Source: Gonatopus flavifemur (Eukaryota > Arthropoda > Insecta > Hymenoptera > Dryinidae). From it: 64,000 nt of DNA. The stretch's first letter is position 1; each line of letters starts with the position of its first letter. Position numbers and translations under genes: made by a program. The stretch covers positions 124,001 to 188,000 of the forward strand of contig JAFFJZ010000073.1 in assembly GCA_018340375.1 (NCBI GenBank), given 5' to 3'. Below are positions 43,413 through 55,019 of the stretch, in pieces. A model generated the notes under the pieces. It saw only the letters and a list, made by a program, of their open reading frames with translations. It searched no databases and had not been told where the DNA came from.

Positions 43413-46400
43413 TGAACTCATTCTAACTCGGCCATTTTTCAATGTATCGAAATAAATCTCATAAATTCTGATTCGTGAGACTTTTTCGAAGACGACAATG
43501 TTGAAAAAATGTGTAAAAATTAATAACAAATTGATAAATTTTTAATCCGAAGTAAAAACAACGCTTTTCATGCTCCGCACTGAAAAAGTGGTGGAGGAAA
43601 TATGAGCTACAAAGAATTTCCAGCGACAAAGTTGTTCGTTAGGATATAAAGAAATTTTCTGAAAATTTTCAGATCGATTGAACTAATAGTTTGCAAAATA
43701 CAGCGATTTTTGTATGAGCGCGCAACGGAAATTTTTCATGATCTTGCGTTGTTTCTCAAGTGAAGTCGGAGTCCGTACAAAAGATTGTACTCCTTTGATT
43801 TCTCAACGTGGGTTTTTTTTTTGAGGTCGGAAAATCCGATTTTTGAACTATTCTCGCACCTTTCGCAATACAGTTCTTCTTATAAACAATTTCATTGTTC
43901 ATAACTTTTTTATGGACAAACTGTTGATTCTGAAGGAACATTGCTCAGAAAGGAATACGGTTTTTTTTTATTTTGTGACGAGGAAATTTTCCATAAAACA
44001 TTTTCTCTTTTTCTCAACTGTTTATTTTAATAGTATTGTTATATTGGAGTCAATATGAAAACAATTCTTATAACTTCATATCTCAAGCAGGTGTATGTGT
44101 TTGGGATTCACGAATCTGAATATCATACTATTTTGTGAGAAATTCCGTATCCAATTTTTTTATAAACAATTTATTTGCCCAAATCGACTCCATGTGCTAA
44201 ATATTGGTTTTATGGTGAAAGTATTCGAACAAAAAAGATTCCTTGTGATCGTAATGTAAAGCAAAATATTGATATCATGTATTTATTGTAGGAAATGTTT
44301 CGTGTTTGTATTGGAGGAAAATGTTTCGAACAAAAGTTGTGAGATTCCGAGGGAGACATCTGATGGTGACCGTGACTTTGGCCTCGGATCTCAACTTCAA
44401 GGTCATTCAGAGGTCAACTGTTGTTTCTTGAATAAAATCCCCTATTTTTGACTGCAGATTCAGATTTGACGTTGAAAAACAAGGAACTTTTGTCTGAATC
44501 ATTCTTCCGAATTTCGCACAGATGATCCCCTAATCGATAAGAAATGAGTTTTATGAAACACTCGTATTGCTTTCTGTGTAAAACGACATTTAACTCTCCA
44601 GTGTTTTTTTTCAGCTTCTGAGGATTACCGTCGCCATTAGAGTTACCCAATGTGCACTACGAGGAGGTTGAGCGATCGGATCTTGCACATCTTTGTGGCC
44701 CTGAGAATTTGATGAAACTCTAAAGTCCAAATCCAAAGTGGTAAGATCCGGAGACCTAGCTGGGATTTTCCATCGACCAATATTGACAATTATGTCTGTT
44801 CGTAGTACCGTTACTGTGAATTGTTGCCATACACAAGTACACAACAATACTTGTGTTTATCATGAACAAGAAACTTCATACTAGAGCATTGTCTACAAAC
44901 ATAAGTGAAACGGAATGTTTAATATCCTTCATTCATTCACAATTTTTTTTCGATATACGATTCAAACTTGAAGAAGATCTTTGATCAGTGTTGTGAAGGT
45001 CTCAATACCATGGATTATCCTTGGGGTGAAATACTTGATATTCTCCTGATACTAGGAGAATGTCGACGTGATTACGCTGCAGCATCAAGATTGTATGGAG
45101 AGAGGTATCCAAATACACGCCAGCCTTCACCTCAGGCGATACGCTCAATAGAAAGACGAGTTAGAAGAATGAATATCCCACGAGTCAGAAGGCGTTATGA
45201 TGGAGATCGTATGGATGCACGCGCAGTAGCCGTTTTAGGAATGGTGCACCTGAATCCTCACGTTAGTACCAGAGAAATCCAGCACCAATTAGGTATCCCA
45301 AGATCAACGGCACACCGCATACTAAGATCTGGTAAATATCATCCTTACCACATTACATTGGTGCAAGCATTAAGTGGAAATGATCTTAGACGTAGGGTTG
45401 AATTCGGTCAATGGGCCTCGGAGCAACCGCCTGGTTTTTTCAATTACGTGATGTTTAGTGATGAGGCAACATTTCGCAGTAACGGTGTTATGAACAGACA
45501 TGATTGTCATTATTGGTGAATTGAAAATCCCAGCTGGCATCGACAAGTTGACAATCAACATCGCTGGACTCTGAATGTGTGGTGTGGGATTTTGAATGGC
45601 CAGATCATTGGTCCTTATTTCTTCCAACATACGGTTAGGAAGGAAAATGATCTGCAATTGTTTCGGCACAAATTACCAAGGCTGTTGGAAGATGTTGATC
45701 TCTACACACGGAACAGGATGTGGCTTCAACATGATGGGGCACCACCTCATAACGCTGCAATTGTCAGAAATTTCTTAAACACATCTTACCCACACAGATG
45801 GATTGGTCGCGGTGGATAAATTGCCTGGCCGGCTAGGTCTCCGGATCTTACCCCTTTGGATTTTTACTTATGGGGTTTCATCAAAGATGTAGTTTATGAA
45901 AGACCACCAACGACCAGAGATGACATGAAACGCCGAATACGAACTGTCTGCCGAACAATTCCACGTCATGTGCTTTTGTCGTTAGAACCACATTTTCAGA
46001 GACGAATTAGGTTATGCCAACAGGTGAACGGTGCGAATATCGAACATTTGATACGGTGAATTTTCATACATATTGCAGAGCGTTTGTCGTGAAAAATTAC
46101 ACACCTCTACAGTACAGACAATCGGCCCTTTTCAGGGCCACATAGATGTGCGAAATCCGATCGCTCAACCTCCTCGTGGTGCACATTGGGTAACTCTAAT
46201 GACGACGGTAATCCTCAGAAGCTGAAGAAAAGACACTGGAGAGTTAAATGCCGTTTTACACAGAAAGCAATACGAGTGTTTCATGAGACTCATTTTTTAT
46301 CGATTAGAGCGCCATCTGTGCGAAATTCGGAAAAATGATTCAGACAAAAGTTTCTTGTTTTTCAACGTCAAATCTGAATCTGCAGTCAAAAGTAGGGGAT

Positions 46401-47004
46401 TTTATTCAAGAAACAAAAGTTGACCTCTGAATGACCTTGAAGTTGAGATCCGAGGCCAAAGTCAAAGTCACCATCAGATGTCCCCCTCGGAATCTCACAA
46501 CTTTTGTTCGAAACATTCTCCTCCAAAACTCCTTGTTTTTGAGTTATTCCGATACAAAAATTAAAATGGGACACCCTGTATATGTATATTATGAAAAAAA
46601 ACACCTATTTTTCGTAACATCATAGTTTCGTATCTTATAAACTAGCAAAGATCATCAATTATTGACTTCACTCGATAAACGACGCAGGATCATGAAAAAT
46701 TTCCGTTGCGCGCTCATACAAATATTGCTGTATTTTGCAAACTATCAGTTCAATCGATCAGAAAATTCTCCGAAAATTTCTTTATATCCCAACGAACAAC
46801 TTTGTCGCTGGAAATTCTTTGTAGCTCATATTTCCTCAGTGCGGAGCATGAAAAGCGTGGTTTTCACTTCGGATTGAAAATTTATCAATTTGTTATTAAT
46901 TTTTACACATTTTTTCAACATTGTCGTCTTCGAAAAAGTCTCGCGAATCAGAATTTGAGATTTATTTTGATACATTGAGAAAGGGCCGAGTTAGAATGAG
47001 TTCA
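43413..47004 (+). mobile_element. Tc1/mariner-superfamily element with ~1 kb inverted arms
   Basis: Outer arms match in inverted orientation from TGAACTCATTCTAACTCGGC (43413) to its complement ending 47004. Inner arms match from GGATTACCGTCGCCATTAG (44622) to about 46215 and inward to 44704/46130. The left arm is about 420 bp longer because of extra sequence between about 43770 and 44290. The transposase lies between the arms. The exact outer ends and target duplication are not resolved. Confidence 0.7.
44968..46059 (+). pseudogene. Tc1/mariner-superfamily transposase with two stops
   Basis: One continuous 364-codon frame starts MKKIFDQCCEGLNTMD. It has N-terminal helix-turn-helix domains (ASRLYGERYPNTRQPSPQAI, IQHQLGIPRSTAHRIL). 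The catalytic motifs are MFSDEATFRSNG, QHDGAPPHNA and RSPDLTPLDFYLWG, an all-Asp triad with about 36 residues between the second and third, unlike the DD34E of Tc1 proper. In-frame stops are TGA at 45517 (after HDCHYW) and TAA at 45817 (after WIGRGG). The C-terminus ends NGANIEHLIR. This is the insect group commonly annotated as Tc3-like. Confidence 0.87.
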
Positions 47005-47871
47005 ATAGTTCTCAACCCTAACAAAAATGTGGTAAAATTAAATATCTTTTACAATTAAAAATTCGAACAGATAAATTTTATCTTGTCTGAAAAGTTCTCA
47101 TCGACTCTCTTAAACAATCTTAGAAATTTCTTATACAATAGTTTGCACTTTCTTCAAGTTGTCTTCGTGAAAAGATCCTCAATAAAGTCAAACTTTTTGT
47201 ATAAAATATCTTCAGAACATGCGGAAGAAATCTTATAGACAAAAACATTTTTGCTGTTTAAGAATTTCCATTATACACTACCGGTCAAGAGTATTCGAGC
47301 ACCTCTCGAGAAAACACGAAATTTTCAAAGTTTCATATCTCAGCCGGAAATTATCGTACATTTAAAAATAAAAAACCGTTTTGAAGGGTGAAGTGTGCTC
47401 CTTCAAGAAATCTTAGTCTCACCCACCTGACCAAAGTTCGTTATTAACCGCGTTCGGTTGAACTTACAACTTTTTTCGATTCTTTTCCCGACTTTTCAAA
47501 CCTTTGCATGTTTTTGGGTGATTTTTTCCTGGGAAAATGAGATCATACATTCAATAGAGCATGGATTCAGCTTCAAAATGATCTCTCATTTTTCTCCCTC
47601 GGATCATTCCTTCCAGAGTTATGTCCTTTTTTGTGAGAAAAATTGGATTTTCAGACAAAGTGCTGTAACTCTGAAAGTATCGTTCCAGTCAAAAACTGTT
47701 AAGGGGAAAAAAGTTTCGTTCCAACGTTCTCTACATGCATAACAATTTTGGGAATTATTGAGGCATATTTAATTTTCGCCACTTTCCTTATCCTTGGTGG
47801 GAATATCTTGCAGTCTCGAGATCATCAATCAATTCAAATATTCAACAAAGAATAATCGTTAGATGAGTCTA

Positions 47872-49403
47872 CAGTGGTGAACATTTTTTTTCTTTGTTGT
47901 ACATCCATGTTATGATTATGTTTTGTTGGGAACTCCATAGTGACGTGAATTTTGTGGTCAGAATGCCAGTGATTGTGAATATGAAATCCCGGAAATTTCA
48001 AAATAAACCGTGTAGGATAAATTATAACAGTCGAGCATGCTTATCATAAAATTGGAAAATCAAATTGTTCTTATTCAAATTATATTTCTAAATCAAAATA
48101 TGTACATATGTATACAATCAACATTAAAATTCAAAATCAATTCAAATCAATTCAAATTCTGATTTCAAATTGCAGATTCTTCGAAATAGCCACCTCTTGC
48201 TTTTACCACCGCCTTGCAGACTCTCGGCATCCTCAATAATAATTTCTCCAATGTCATAGGAGATATCTGACTCCAACATGTTTGCAAATATTGCCATAGT
48301 TCCTGGTTGTTCGTTGGTCTCATTTTCCTCACATCTCTTTCGAGTTGATCCCACAACAGTTCTATGGGATTGAGGTCTGGGGATTGAGCAGGCCAGTCCA
48401 TAATCTGCAACTGATGCGCGTCTTCCTTCTTCCGTATGTATCCCGTGCACAATTTGGAAGTATGCTTGGGATCGTTATCCTGTTGCAGAATGAATCCGTT
48501 TCCAATTAACCTCTTTCCAGAAGGTATGAGGTGGTTTTTTAAGATACTATGATATCCCTCTTTCTTCAAAATACCTTCAATTTTGAATAAATCGCCTACT
48601 TTTAGTCCTCCAAAACACCCCCATATCATGATCCTCCCCCGTGTTTCACTGTGGGTGTTACACATTGATTAAGCATTCGTTCACCTTTCATTCGATGGAC
48701 GTAAACTCGACGTCTCGTTCCAAATAATTCAAATTTTGATTCGTCCGTAAATAGTGCTCTCGACCACTCTTCTATGCCCCAACTTAAATGTGCGCGAGCC
48801 CAATTCAAACGTTTAATTTTGTTTTGCTTACGTAATAAAGGTTTTCGCGCAGCAATACGTCCCATGAGGCCAGAATTTCGCAGACGACGTTGAACGGTTT
48901 AGACAGACAAAGGGGAATCACGAGTTGCATTCAGTTCTTGTTGTAAGTTAGGTGCTGTTCTCATCCTTAGTCGTTTACTTTGAATACGCAAAAACTTATC
49001 TTCTTCTTTCGAAGTAACTCGCGACCTGCCAGATCGAGCCCGATTGGAATTCGATTTTGTACTTTGGTATCGCTCCAGGGTATACAATACGGTCGAACTA
49101 GTTACACCGACTCTCTTCGAAATTTCTCTTGAAGAATATCCCTCTTCACGTAATGCCACTATCACAGCACGTGTTTCTTGACTTGTTTCGCGGGTTTTAG
49201 GCATAACTGATAACCCGTAGAATTATAATTGAATAAAACAGTCGCGTTATAGGAGGCTAGCCTGTATTTATCACGATTAACGCATTGTTTTGCATGAAGC
49301 AGTTGCATATGAAATTTATCATTTGTTTGTTTCGATAAATGAATATCGATAGTTTTTCACGATGAATGCATCGTTTTGCATGGACAAAGAAATTTCACCA
49401 CTG
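47872..49403 (-). mobile_element. Tc1 element inserted at palindrome centre (1532 bp)
   Basis: Inverted termini begin CAGTGGTGAA at both ends and continue with TTTCTTTGT...CCATG. TA duplications are at 47870-47871 and 49404-49405. The transposase is on the minus strand. The TA used is the central one of the surrounding palindrome. Confidence 0.88.
48165..49204 (-). pseudogene. Tc1 transposase (DD34E) with one stop and one frameshift
   Basis: The frame starts MPKTRETSQETRAVIVALRE (49204) with the paired-like helix-turn-helix. A TAA lies at 48899-48901 after SPLSV, in the same frame as the next block. The catalytic motifs are LFTDESKFELFG, QQDNDPKHTS and SPDLNPIELLWDQLE. A base is missing near 48627 in the Gly-rich HGGGS motif. 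It ends GGYFEESAI at 48165. Full length is about 346 residues, normal for Tc1. Confidence 0.92.
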
Positions 49404-50000
49404 TAGACTGATCTGACGATTATTCTTTGTTGAATATTTGAATTGATTGATGATCTCGAGACTGCCAAGGTGTTCCACCAGAGATGAAAAAAGTGGCGAA
49501 AATTAAATATGCCTCAATAATTCCCAAAATTGTTATGCATGTAGAGAACGTTGGAACGAAACTTTTTTCCCCTTAACAGTTTTTGACTGGAACGATACTT
49601 TCAGAGTTACAGCACTTTGTCTGAAAATCCACTTTTTTCACAAAAAAGGACATAACTCTGAGAGGAATGATCCGAGGGAGAAAAATAAGAGATCATTTTG
49701 AAGCTGAATCCATGCTCTATTGAACGTATGATCCCATTTTCCCAGGAAAAAATCACCCAAAAACATGCAAAGGTTTGAAAAGTCGAAAAAAAAATCGAAA
49801 AAAGTTGTAAGTTCAACCGGACGCGGTTAATAACGAACTCCAGTCAGGTGAGTGAGACTAAGATTTCTTGAAAGAGCACACTTCACCCTTCAAAACGGTT
49901 TTTCATTTTTGAATGTACGATAATTTCTGGCTGGGTTATGAAACTTTGAAAATTTCGCGCTTTCTCGAGAGGTGCTCGAATACTTTTGACCGGTAGTGTA

Positions 50001-50329
50001 TTTCTGAGAAATATTTTCGGGTATTTCATGTGGCATTTAAAAACTTTCCCAAAATATGCCTGAAGGTATGGATTTTCACGAAAACAGTTTGATTTCTAGA
50101 TAAATGCATCATGCACAGAATAATACTGATATTTTCTACGTACCTCAATCTCTGAAGGAAAAACCTTGATTATGCAGTTGAAGATAAATTTATATCTCTC
50201 GGAAGGAATTCTGTTGGAGGAAACAGAATTTTGTCAAATTTTACATAACAAATGAAACATGTATGAGAATTCATTCAGAGAATTATGAAAATACCGAATG
50301 AACGATTCCAATTCATCAGCCTCACATAA
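50001..50329. other. AT-rich intergenic sequence
   Basis: Nothing supportable is seen between the palindromic element and the next hairpin. Confidence 0.4.
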
Positions 50330-50528
50330 AAAAAACCTATCTTGTATCAAGACAATATTGTTTTCGTTCTATATGAAACACGGATTGTCTCAGTTCAATG
50401 CAATTTGCTTTGAATCAAACACAGGGAAAAACTAAATTCTTGATTCAAAGCAAATTGCATTAAACTGAGACAATCCGTGTTTCATATATAACGAAAACAA
50501 TATTTTCTTGATACAAGATAGTTTTTTT
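50330..50528. repeat. Hairpin repeat, ~85 bp arms
   Basis: Arms 50330-50418 and 50440-50528 pair almost completely (CTTGTATCAAGACAATATTG versus its complement) around a 21 bp loop. It is probably a short foldback MITE with no coding content. Confidence 0.8.
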
Positions 50529-50663
50529 TTCTGTGCATCAGCTGAGTTGAATATTTTTCATGATCAATAAAATATTAGGATTGGATTACAAGATATCCTT
50601 ATAGGTTTTATGAAAATTGCAAATACTATTGACAGAATTACATGATCGTTTAGTTATATTCTC

Positions 50664-50883
50664 GGCTTTGTCTAGAGCTACGTCAAACGTAGCCGCAACG
50701 GTACTGTTTAGATCTACGTGCAGTGCACGCAGAGCAAAATGTTTTTCTTGGAGCTACGTGATTTTCGCACGTAGGTACAATATATTTTTTTAGAGCTACG
50801 TGATACGTACGTGTAGCTTAACCTGCAAGAAACGTCTAGAGTGATGTTAGGCGGCTACGTTTGACGTAGCTCTAGACAAAGCC
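50664..50883. mobile_element. CTACGTAG-word MITE, 33 bp perfect TIRs
   Basis: The 220 bp element has perfect 33 bp inverted ends (GGCTTTGTCTAGAGCTACGT...). Its interior repeats GAGCTACGTG and CACGTAG words on both strands. TATATT lies on both sides within a few bases. It codes nothing. Confidence 0.75.
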
Positions 50884-50917
50884 TATATTGTATCCAAAAT
50901 GATGGAATAACTTTCCA

Positions 50918-50985
50918 GAGGTGAAAATGACGTCATTTTTTACGTGATTTATGAAGTTAAAAATCACGTAAAAAATGACGTGGTA
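50918..50985. repeat. ACGT-word hairpin
   Basis: AATGACGTCATTTTTTACGT pairs with ACGTAAAAAATGACGT across a 13 bp spacer. The following GGTATAACATGATAAAATGG recurs inverted at 54985-55010, so these fragments may once have bounded one larger repeat. Confidence 0.6.
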
Positions 50986-51219
50986 TAACATGATAAAATG
51001 GACCCCTCCCCCAGAGCTCCAAATGACGTTGTCACGTCCAGAGATATCCAAAGAATATTTCTTTCAATAACAAAGGAAAGGGATTAACATTGGATATTAA
51101 TACCTTAAAAATATAAAATTCCCCTATTTTGTGTCATGGACAAGGACGGGGAGGAACAGAGCAATTGAAAAAGGAAAGTTAAATAAAGACACTGATTTTA
51201 AATAAAATACAATATTTAT

Positions 51220-51611
51220 TATTCTAAAGCTTTGAACAAGTCAATATATAAAAGTTCATTTTCAGTTAATCTCAACAATTTCAAATCTGAATCAGAAAGT
51301 TTAACATAGTTGTTGATTAAACCAATACAAACGGTACAATTATAAAATTCGGTTTTATTTGTTTCGCAATCTTAACATTAATTAAGATGGTTGAATTTTT
51401 TGATTAATCGAATTTGATAACTTTCTATTTTTTGTATTTTGGAAAAAAGTGAATTTTGAAGTTTGTCAATTCTGACAATGTTTCTCTCCAAAGATTCGCG
51501 AACAATTCTTTGCTTATCCTCACTTAATTTATTATTTGTCAAGAGTCTTTCATTAAATTTTACCTTTTCTCTCAAAAAGATTAATTTTCTAAAAATCTCT
51601 AAGTCCGACAT
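51220..51611 (-). pseudogene. LTR-type ORF B, two in-frame stops
   Basis: The frame opens MSDLEIFRKLIFLREKVKF, a Lys/Glu-rich probable coiled coil. After KKFNHLN it meets two TAA codons that bracket the first Cys, then continues in the same frame through TEFYNCTVCIGL to a stop at 51220. The motif order matches ORF A and the protein in the Gypsy LTRs. It is a tandem paralogue of ORF A, separated by 26 bp. Confidence 0.6.
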
Positions 51612-51637
51612 TAAACTTATTTATTTGGAATCGGAAT

Positions 51638-52009
51638 CTAAATCAACGATTTATTCATGTAGATACACATTAATTCTCCATAAGTTAAATTCATCTGTTC
51701 CAATTTGTCGCTATGTATTTGGATATATTTTCCCATCAAATTAATACAACGTTTGTACTTGAAAAACTCTACTGTAGTTATTTTACAAATTCTGCATCTG
51801 ATTATTGAAATTGGTTCTTGAACAGGTTTTGAATTTTCACTTTCTTCTAAGAGTTGTTTTTCAAGTGAAACTAGAATCTTTCTTTCTCTTTTGAGATTTT
51901 TCCAAATTTTGCCCGCTGTTTTAGATTCCAAATTATTTTGAAGTAACTTTGTTTCCCTTGCTTTAATAGATGATTTTAAGACAGAGATTTGGATTTCAAT
52001 TCCACTCAT
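51638..52009 (-). CDS. LTR-type ORF A
   Basis: The 123-residue frame starts MSGIEIQISVLKSSIKARE directly after TTTTTCTAG, a good splice acceptor. It has a Lys/Glu-rich N-terminal helix and a CRICKITTVEFFKYKRC segment, where the second Cys pair is partly lost (YKRC for CENC). It parallels the ORF in the Gypsy LTR in size, layout and position before a polyadenylation signal. Function unknown. Confidence 0.55.
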   Translation of the reverse strand: MSGIEIQISVLKSSIKARETKLLQNNLESKTAGKIWKNLKRERKILVSLEKQLLEESENSKPVQEPISIIRCRICKITTVEFFKYKRCINLMGKYIQIHSDKLEQMNLTYGELMCIYMNKSLI

Positions 52010-52054
52010 TATCTAGAAAAATATTTATATAGCCTTCATTTTCTAAACTATTTC

Positions 52055-52335
52055 AACCACTTCCCAAGAACTCGACACCAATGACGATTTTCTCGGTAGT
52101 TGGTTTTCAATGTTTTGACAACTAATTAATTTGTAAGAGTGTGTTCAATTGAACCTCAGAAACTCATCACCAATGACGATTTTCCTGAAGAATAATTTCT
52201 GACACTCGAATAACCACTTGTAGATTCGACACCAATGACGATTTCTACAAGCAATCATGAACAAATCAATTGTTTCTTAACCGAACCAACCCTCATGAAC
52301 TTGACACCAATGACAATTTTCATGAGATGTTTAAT
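52055..52335 (-). repeat. Four ~70 bp repeats with CACCAATGACGATTT
   Basis: The motif CACCAATGACGATTT recurs at about 52077, 52172, 52231 and 52305 with inverted flanking sequences (for example AAGAACTCG...). It lies in the leader of the solo LTR, at the position where the Gypsy LTR has its own short repeats. Confidence 0.65.
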
Positions 52336-52364
52336 TTCAGTCGAATGAGATGAATATAGAAGGC

Positions 52365-52402
<38 letters not shown>

Positions 52403-52408
52403 TATATG
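52365..52408. repeat. (TA)n microsatellite
   Basis: Alternating TA over about 44 bp with a single G interruption. A similar AT run occurs near the start of the Gypsy LTRs. Confidence 0.8.
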
Positions 52409-52899
52409 TAGATGAAAATATACGCAAGTTGGAAACAATTTTACTTCAACGTAGGTTATTTTACTTACTCGTAAGACTTATCCAAAAGAAATTCACAAAC
52501 ACAACTGTCACTTGAATGTTCGGTTGGAAAAAGAACGAACACTTAGATGAAATATTTCACTAACACTTGGGACTTGAATCGACACTTAGAATTTGAAATA
52601 ACTTTAAACACTTTGAATTTGAACACGAAATTAGAAGTTGAGCGACGAGTTGATAGCTGGAGCAGAGACTGACTTTTAGGCCCAATGCATGGGTTTTTAT
52701 ACCATAAAAATCCATCATGGTGGACTTGTTTTGGTAGATTAGAAAAATGCACTTTGGCACTATAGATAATAGGTTCGCTTGGTGAACTCATGACGCATTT
52801 CAACTATGGTGGACACGTTCTAACGTGAAATAGATATCTATGGAGTTACAGTGCATTTCTCTTACCATGATATTTGTACAAGATTACGAGTTGAATCTT

Positions 52900-53350
52900 G
52901 AAACATATAATCTGAGTATGAATTCCCTTAATGTTTAAAATGTTCAATCACATGCATATAATAAAAACATGAAATGGGCATATGACATACTTGTACGAAT
53001 ATGCATATGGAATATTATATGGAATATTTATGTACGATATATTTGCATCAATATGCATATTGAATACTACATGGAATGCATGCATTTTATGCATATAAGA
53101 CATTCATAGGAATATACACATACGAGATATTTGTATGAGTATATATATATATTTTGAACATTATATAGAATGCTTATGTACGATATATTCGTAACAATAT
53201 GCATATTGAATATTACATCGAATACTCATACACAAGATACTTACATGAATATGCATATAAGATATAACATGGAATATTCATGGGATAATCATGCATAAAA
53301 TATGCATGTGAGATATATGCATGAATATACATATTGAGCATGGTATTTAT
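52900..53350. repeat. ATATGCATAT-word repeat
   Basis: The self-complementary words ATGCAT and ATATGCATAT recur at intervals of 20-60 bp together with TGGAATATT and ACGATATAT. There is no exact period and no coding capacity. It fits the palindromic-word class described for neighbouring elements. Confidence 0.6.
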
Positions 53351-53394
53351 GTGTGGAGACGTTCACACAAGTATAAGAAATAATCGAGAAAAAA

Positions 53395-53626
53395 ACGATT
53401 TCGTCACAACGTGAAAAATCACGTTGTAGATGACGTGATTTTTCCTGTCATTTTTGTGAGGATTTCAGATGTATAAAGTTTTGGGTAGCTATTAGGAATC
53501 GAGTTCAATGATACATCGAAATGACGTGAAAAATGGAGTAAAAAATGACGTGAGAAATTACGTCATTTATAACGTCATTTTTCACGTCATTTCGACGTAT
53601 CCTTGAACTCGATTCCCAATAGCCAC
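53395..53626. repeat. ACGTCA-word hairpin elements
   Basis: The stretch contains two hairpins. One lies at about 53400-53450 (CAACGTGAAAAATCACGTTG). The larger one is at about 53484-53626, whose arms GCTATTAGGAATCGAGTTCA and TGAACTCGATTCCCAATAGC pair. Interior words are ACGTCATT and AATGACGT. Confidence 0.65.
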
Positions 53627-53627
53627 T

Positions 53628-54971
53628 TAAGGTAGTTCTTCGGGAGAATTCAGGATCAAATTAGAAAAATTATTGTCAAGCAGAGCACCAAGGTCGAAGG
53701 GATTCGATAATCATATTCGTTGGGACTTATATTCTTATTTATGACAAAAAAAGAACCAACTCGAAGTATAAATAAACAACCTTGTAAAAACAACGCGAAA
53801 TTTGACATGGTTTTTTTCTTAGAAAATTTTTATTCTTGATCCGTTTATGACTTATGAGGGCTCATTTTGTTCCTTGTTAGATTTGAAAAACCTTTATCAT
53901 GCCCAAGTGTGTATTAACGGCGGGCCCCATCTACGCCCAGGGTGGGTGCCCATGCTACCCAACGTGGGACCAACCCTGGGATGATAACATCGTTCCCAGC
54001 TTGGCCGTATTGCTTTGCCCGAGAATTGTCAACACCACAGGCCCAGCATGAACCCAGACTAGGCATTTATATACCATGGGGCCCACCCCGGGCCAGCATG
54101 GGCCCCATCCTGCCAATATGGGCCCAAGACTGGGCCAGAGTGGGACCAAAATTCTTACACGCTCAGGATTGTACACCCATGCTCGGGATATAAATTCACC
54201 CCAATCTTGGCCTAATGCTGATCCAAATTGGGGCCGAGTTCAAATGTGCCCTCACTGAGATTCATTATCTCCATGTTTTTTCAACTATAATTATATGGGA
54301 AAGCACAACAGGGCCAAGATTGAGCCAACATGGGCCCCATCGTCATTCCCCAATACTGGGTTAAAGAGGATAGACCCAGCCTGGGGCCCATTGTCATTAT
54401 AGGCAATACACACTTGGGCATTTTCTACCAACCATAATTGTATGGGAAAACTCAACAGGGCCAAGATTGAGCCAACATGGGTCCCATCGTCATTCCCCAA
54501 GACTGGGTTAAAGAGGATGGACCCAGCCTGGGGCCCATTGTCATTAAAGGCAATACACGCTTGGGTGGGGATTTTTTTATATGAGTCATCATGACACTGT
54601 CACACGCTTTTGTTTATTAATAGTAAAATACATTCTCACAAACAAAAGCGTGTGATACTGTCAAGATGACTCATATAAAAAAATCCTCATGGTAAAGGTT
54701 TTTTAAATCTCACAAAGAACAAAATGAGCGCTGATAAGTCATAAACGGATCAAAAATAATAACGATAATAACTTTTTAAGAAAAAAACCATGTCAAATTT
54801 CGCGTTGTTGTTACAAGGCTGTTTATTTATACTTCGAGTTGGTTCTTTTTTTGTCATAAATAAGAATGTAAGTCCCAACGAATATGATTATCGAATCCCT
54901 TCGACCTTGGTGCTCTGCTTGACAATAATTTTTCTAATTCGATCCTGAATTCTCCCGGAGAACTACCTTAA
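53628..54971. mobile_element. Palindromic element split by GC-rich element C
   Basis: The left arm (53628-53901, resuming at 54566) and right arm (to 54971) are inverted copies from TTAAGGTAGTTCTTCGGGAG to its complement. The central hairpin (54566-54692) reads ATATGAGTCATC...GATGACTCATAT with AAACAAAAGCGTGTGA near the centre. Removing element C (53902-54565) restores the arm. Confidence 0.75.
53902..54565 (-). mobile_element. GC-rich CCCAAG...CTTGGG element, copy C
   Basis: The copy starts CCCAAGTGTGTATTAACGG and ends GGCAATACACGCTTGGG, in opposite orientation to copies A and B at 13.0-14.1 kb. It contains the same GGGCCC words. It interrupts the left arm of the palindrome at CATG, with TG on both sides of the junction, so the duplication may be only 2 bp. 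Confidence 0.72.
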
Positions 54972-55019
54972 TAGAGCTTTGGGCAAGGGGTCCATTTTAT
55001 CATGTTATACCTCGTCATT

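Larger units (their letters stand above)
47276..49998. mobile_element. Palindromic TA-flanked element, ~600 bp arms
   Basis: The two arms, 47276-47869 and 49406-49998, are near-perfect inverted copies starting CACTACCGGTCAAGAGTATT. The outer ends are flanked by TA (47274-47275 and 49999-50000). Removing the Tc1 element at 47872-49403 leaves an almost gapless palindrome whose centre is AGTCTAGACT. The ends resemble Tc1-superfamily ends, so this is a foldback MITE of that superfamily. Confidence 0.82.
51132..52830 (-). mobile_element. Solo LTR related to the Gypsy LTR, with two LTR-type ORFs
   Basis: On the minus strand the order matches the LTR at 25533. TATAAAAA (52701-52694) comes first, then a TCAGTC initiator, a leader with short repeats and two ORFs with the same protein architecture. 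AATAAA (51221-51216) follows, and an end reading CCATGACA (51132) parallels GTGACA of the Gypsy LTR. The upstream end near 52830 is uncertain and no target duplication was found. No internal retroelement genes adjoin it. Confidence 0.6.

Noticed and set aside
43756..47742. Small frames in the arms of the Tc1-like and palindromic elements
   Set aside because: They are mirrored between arms and lack motifs.
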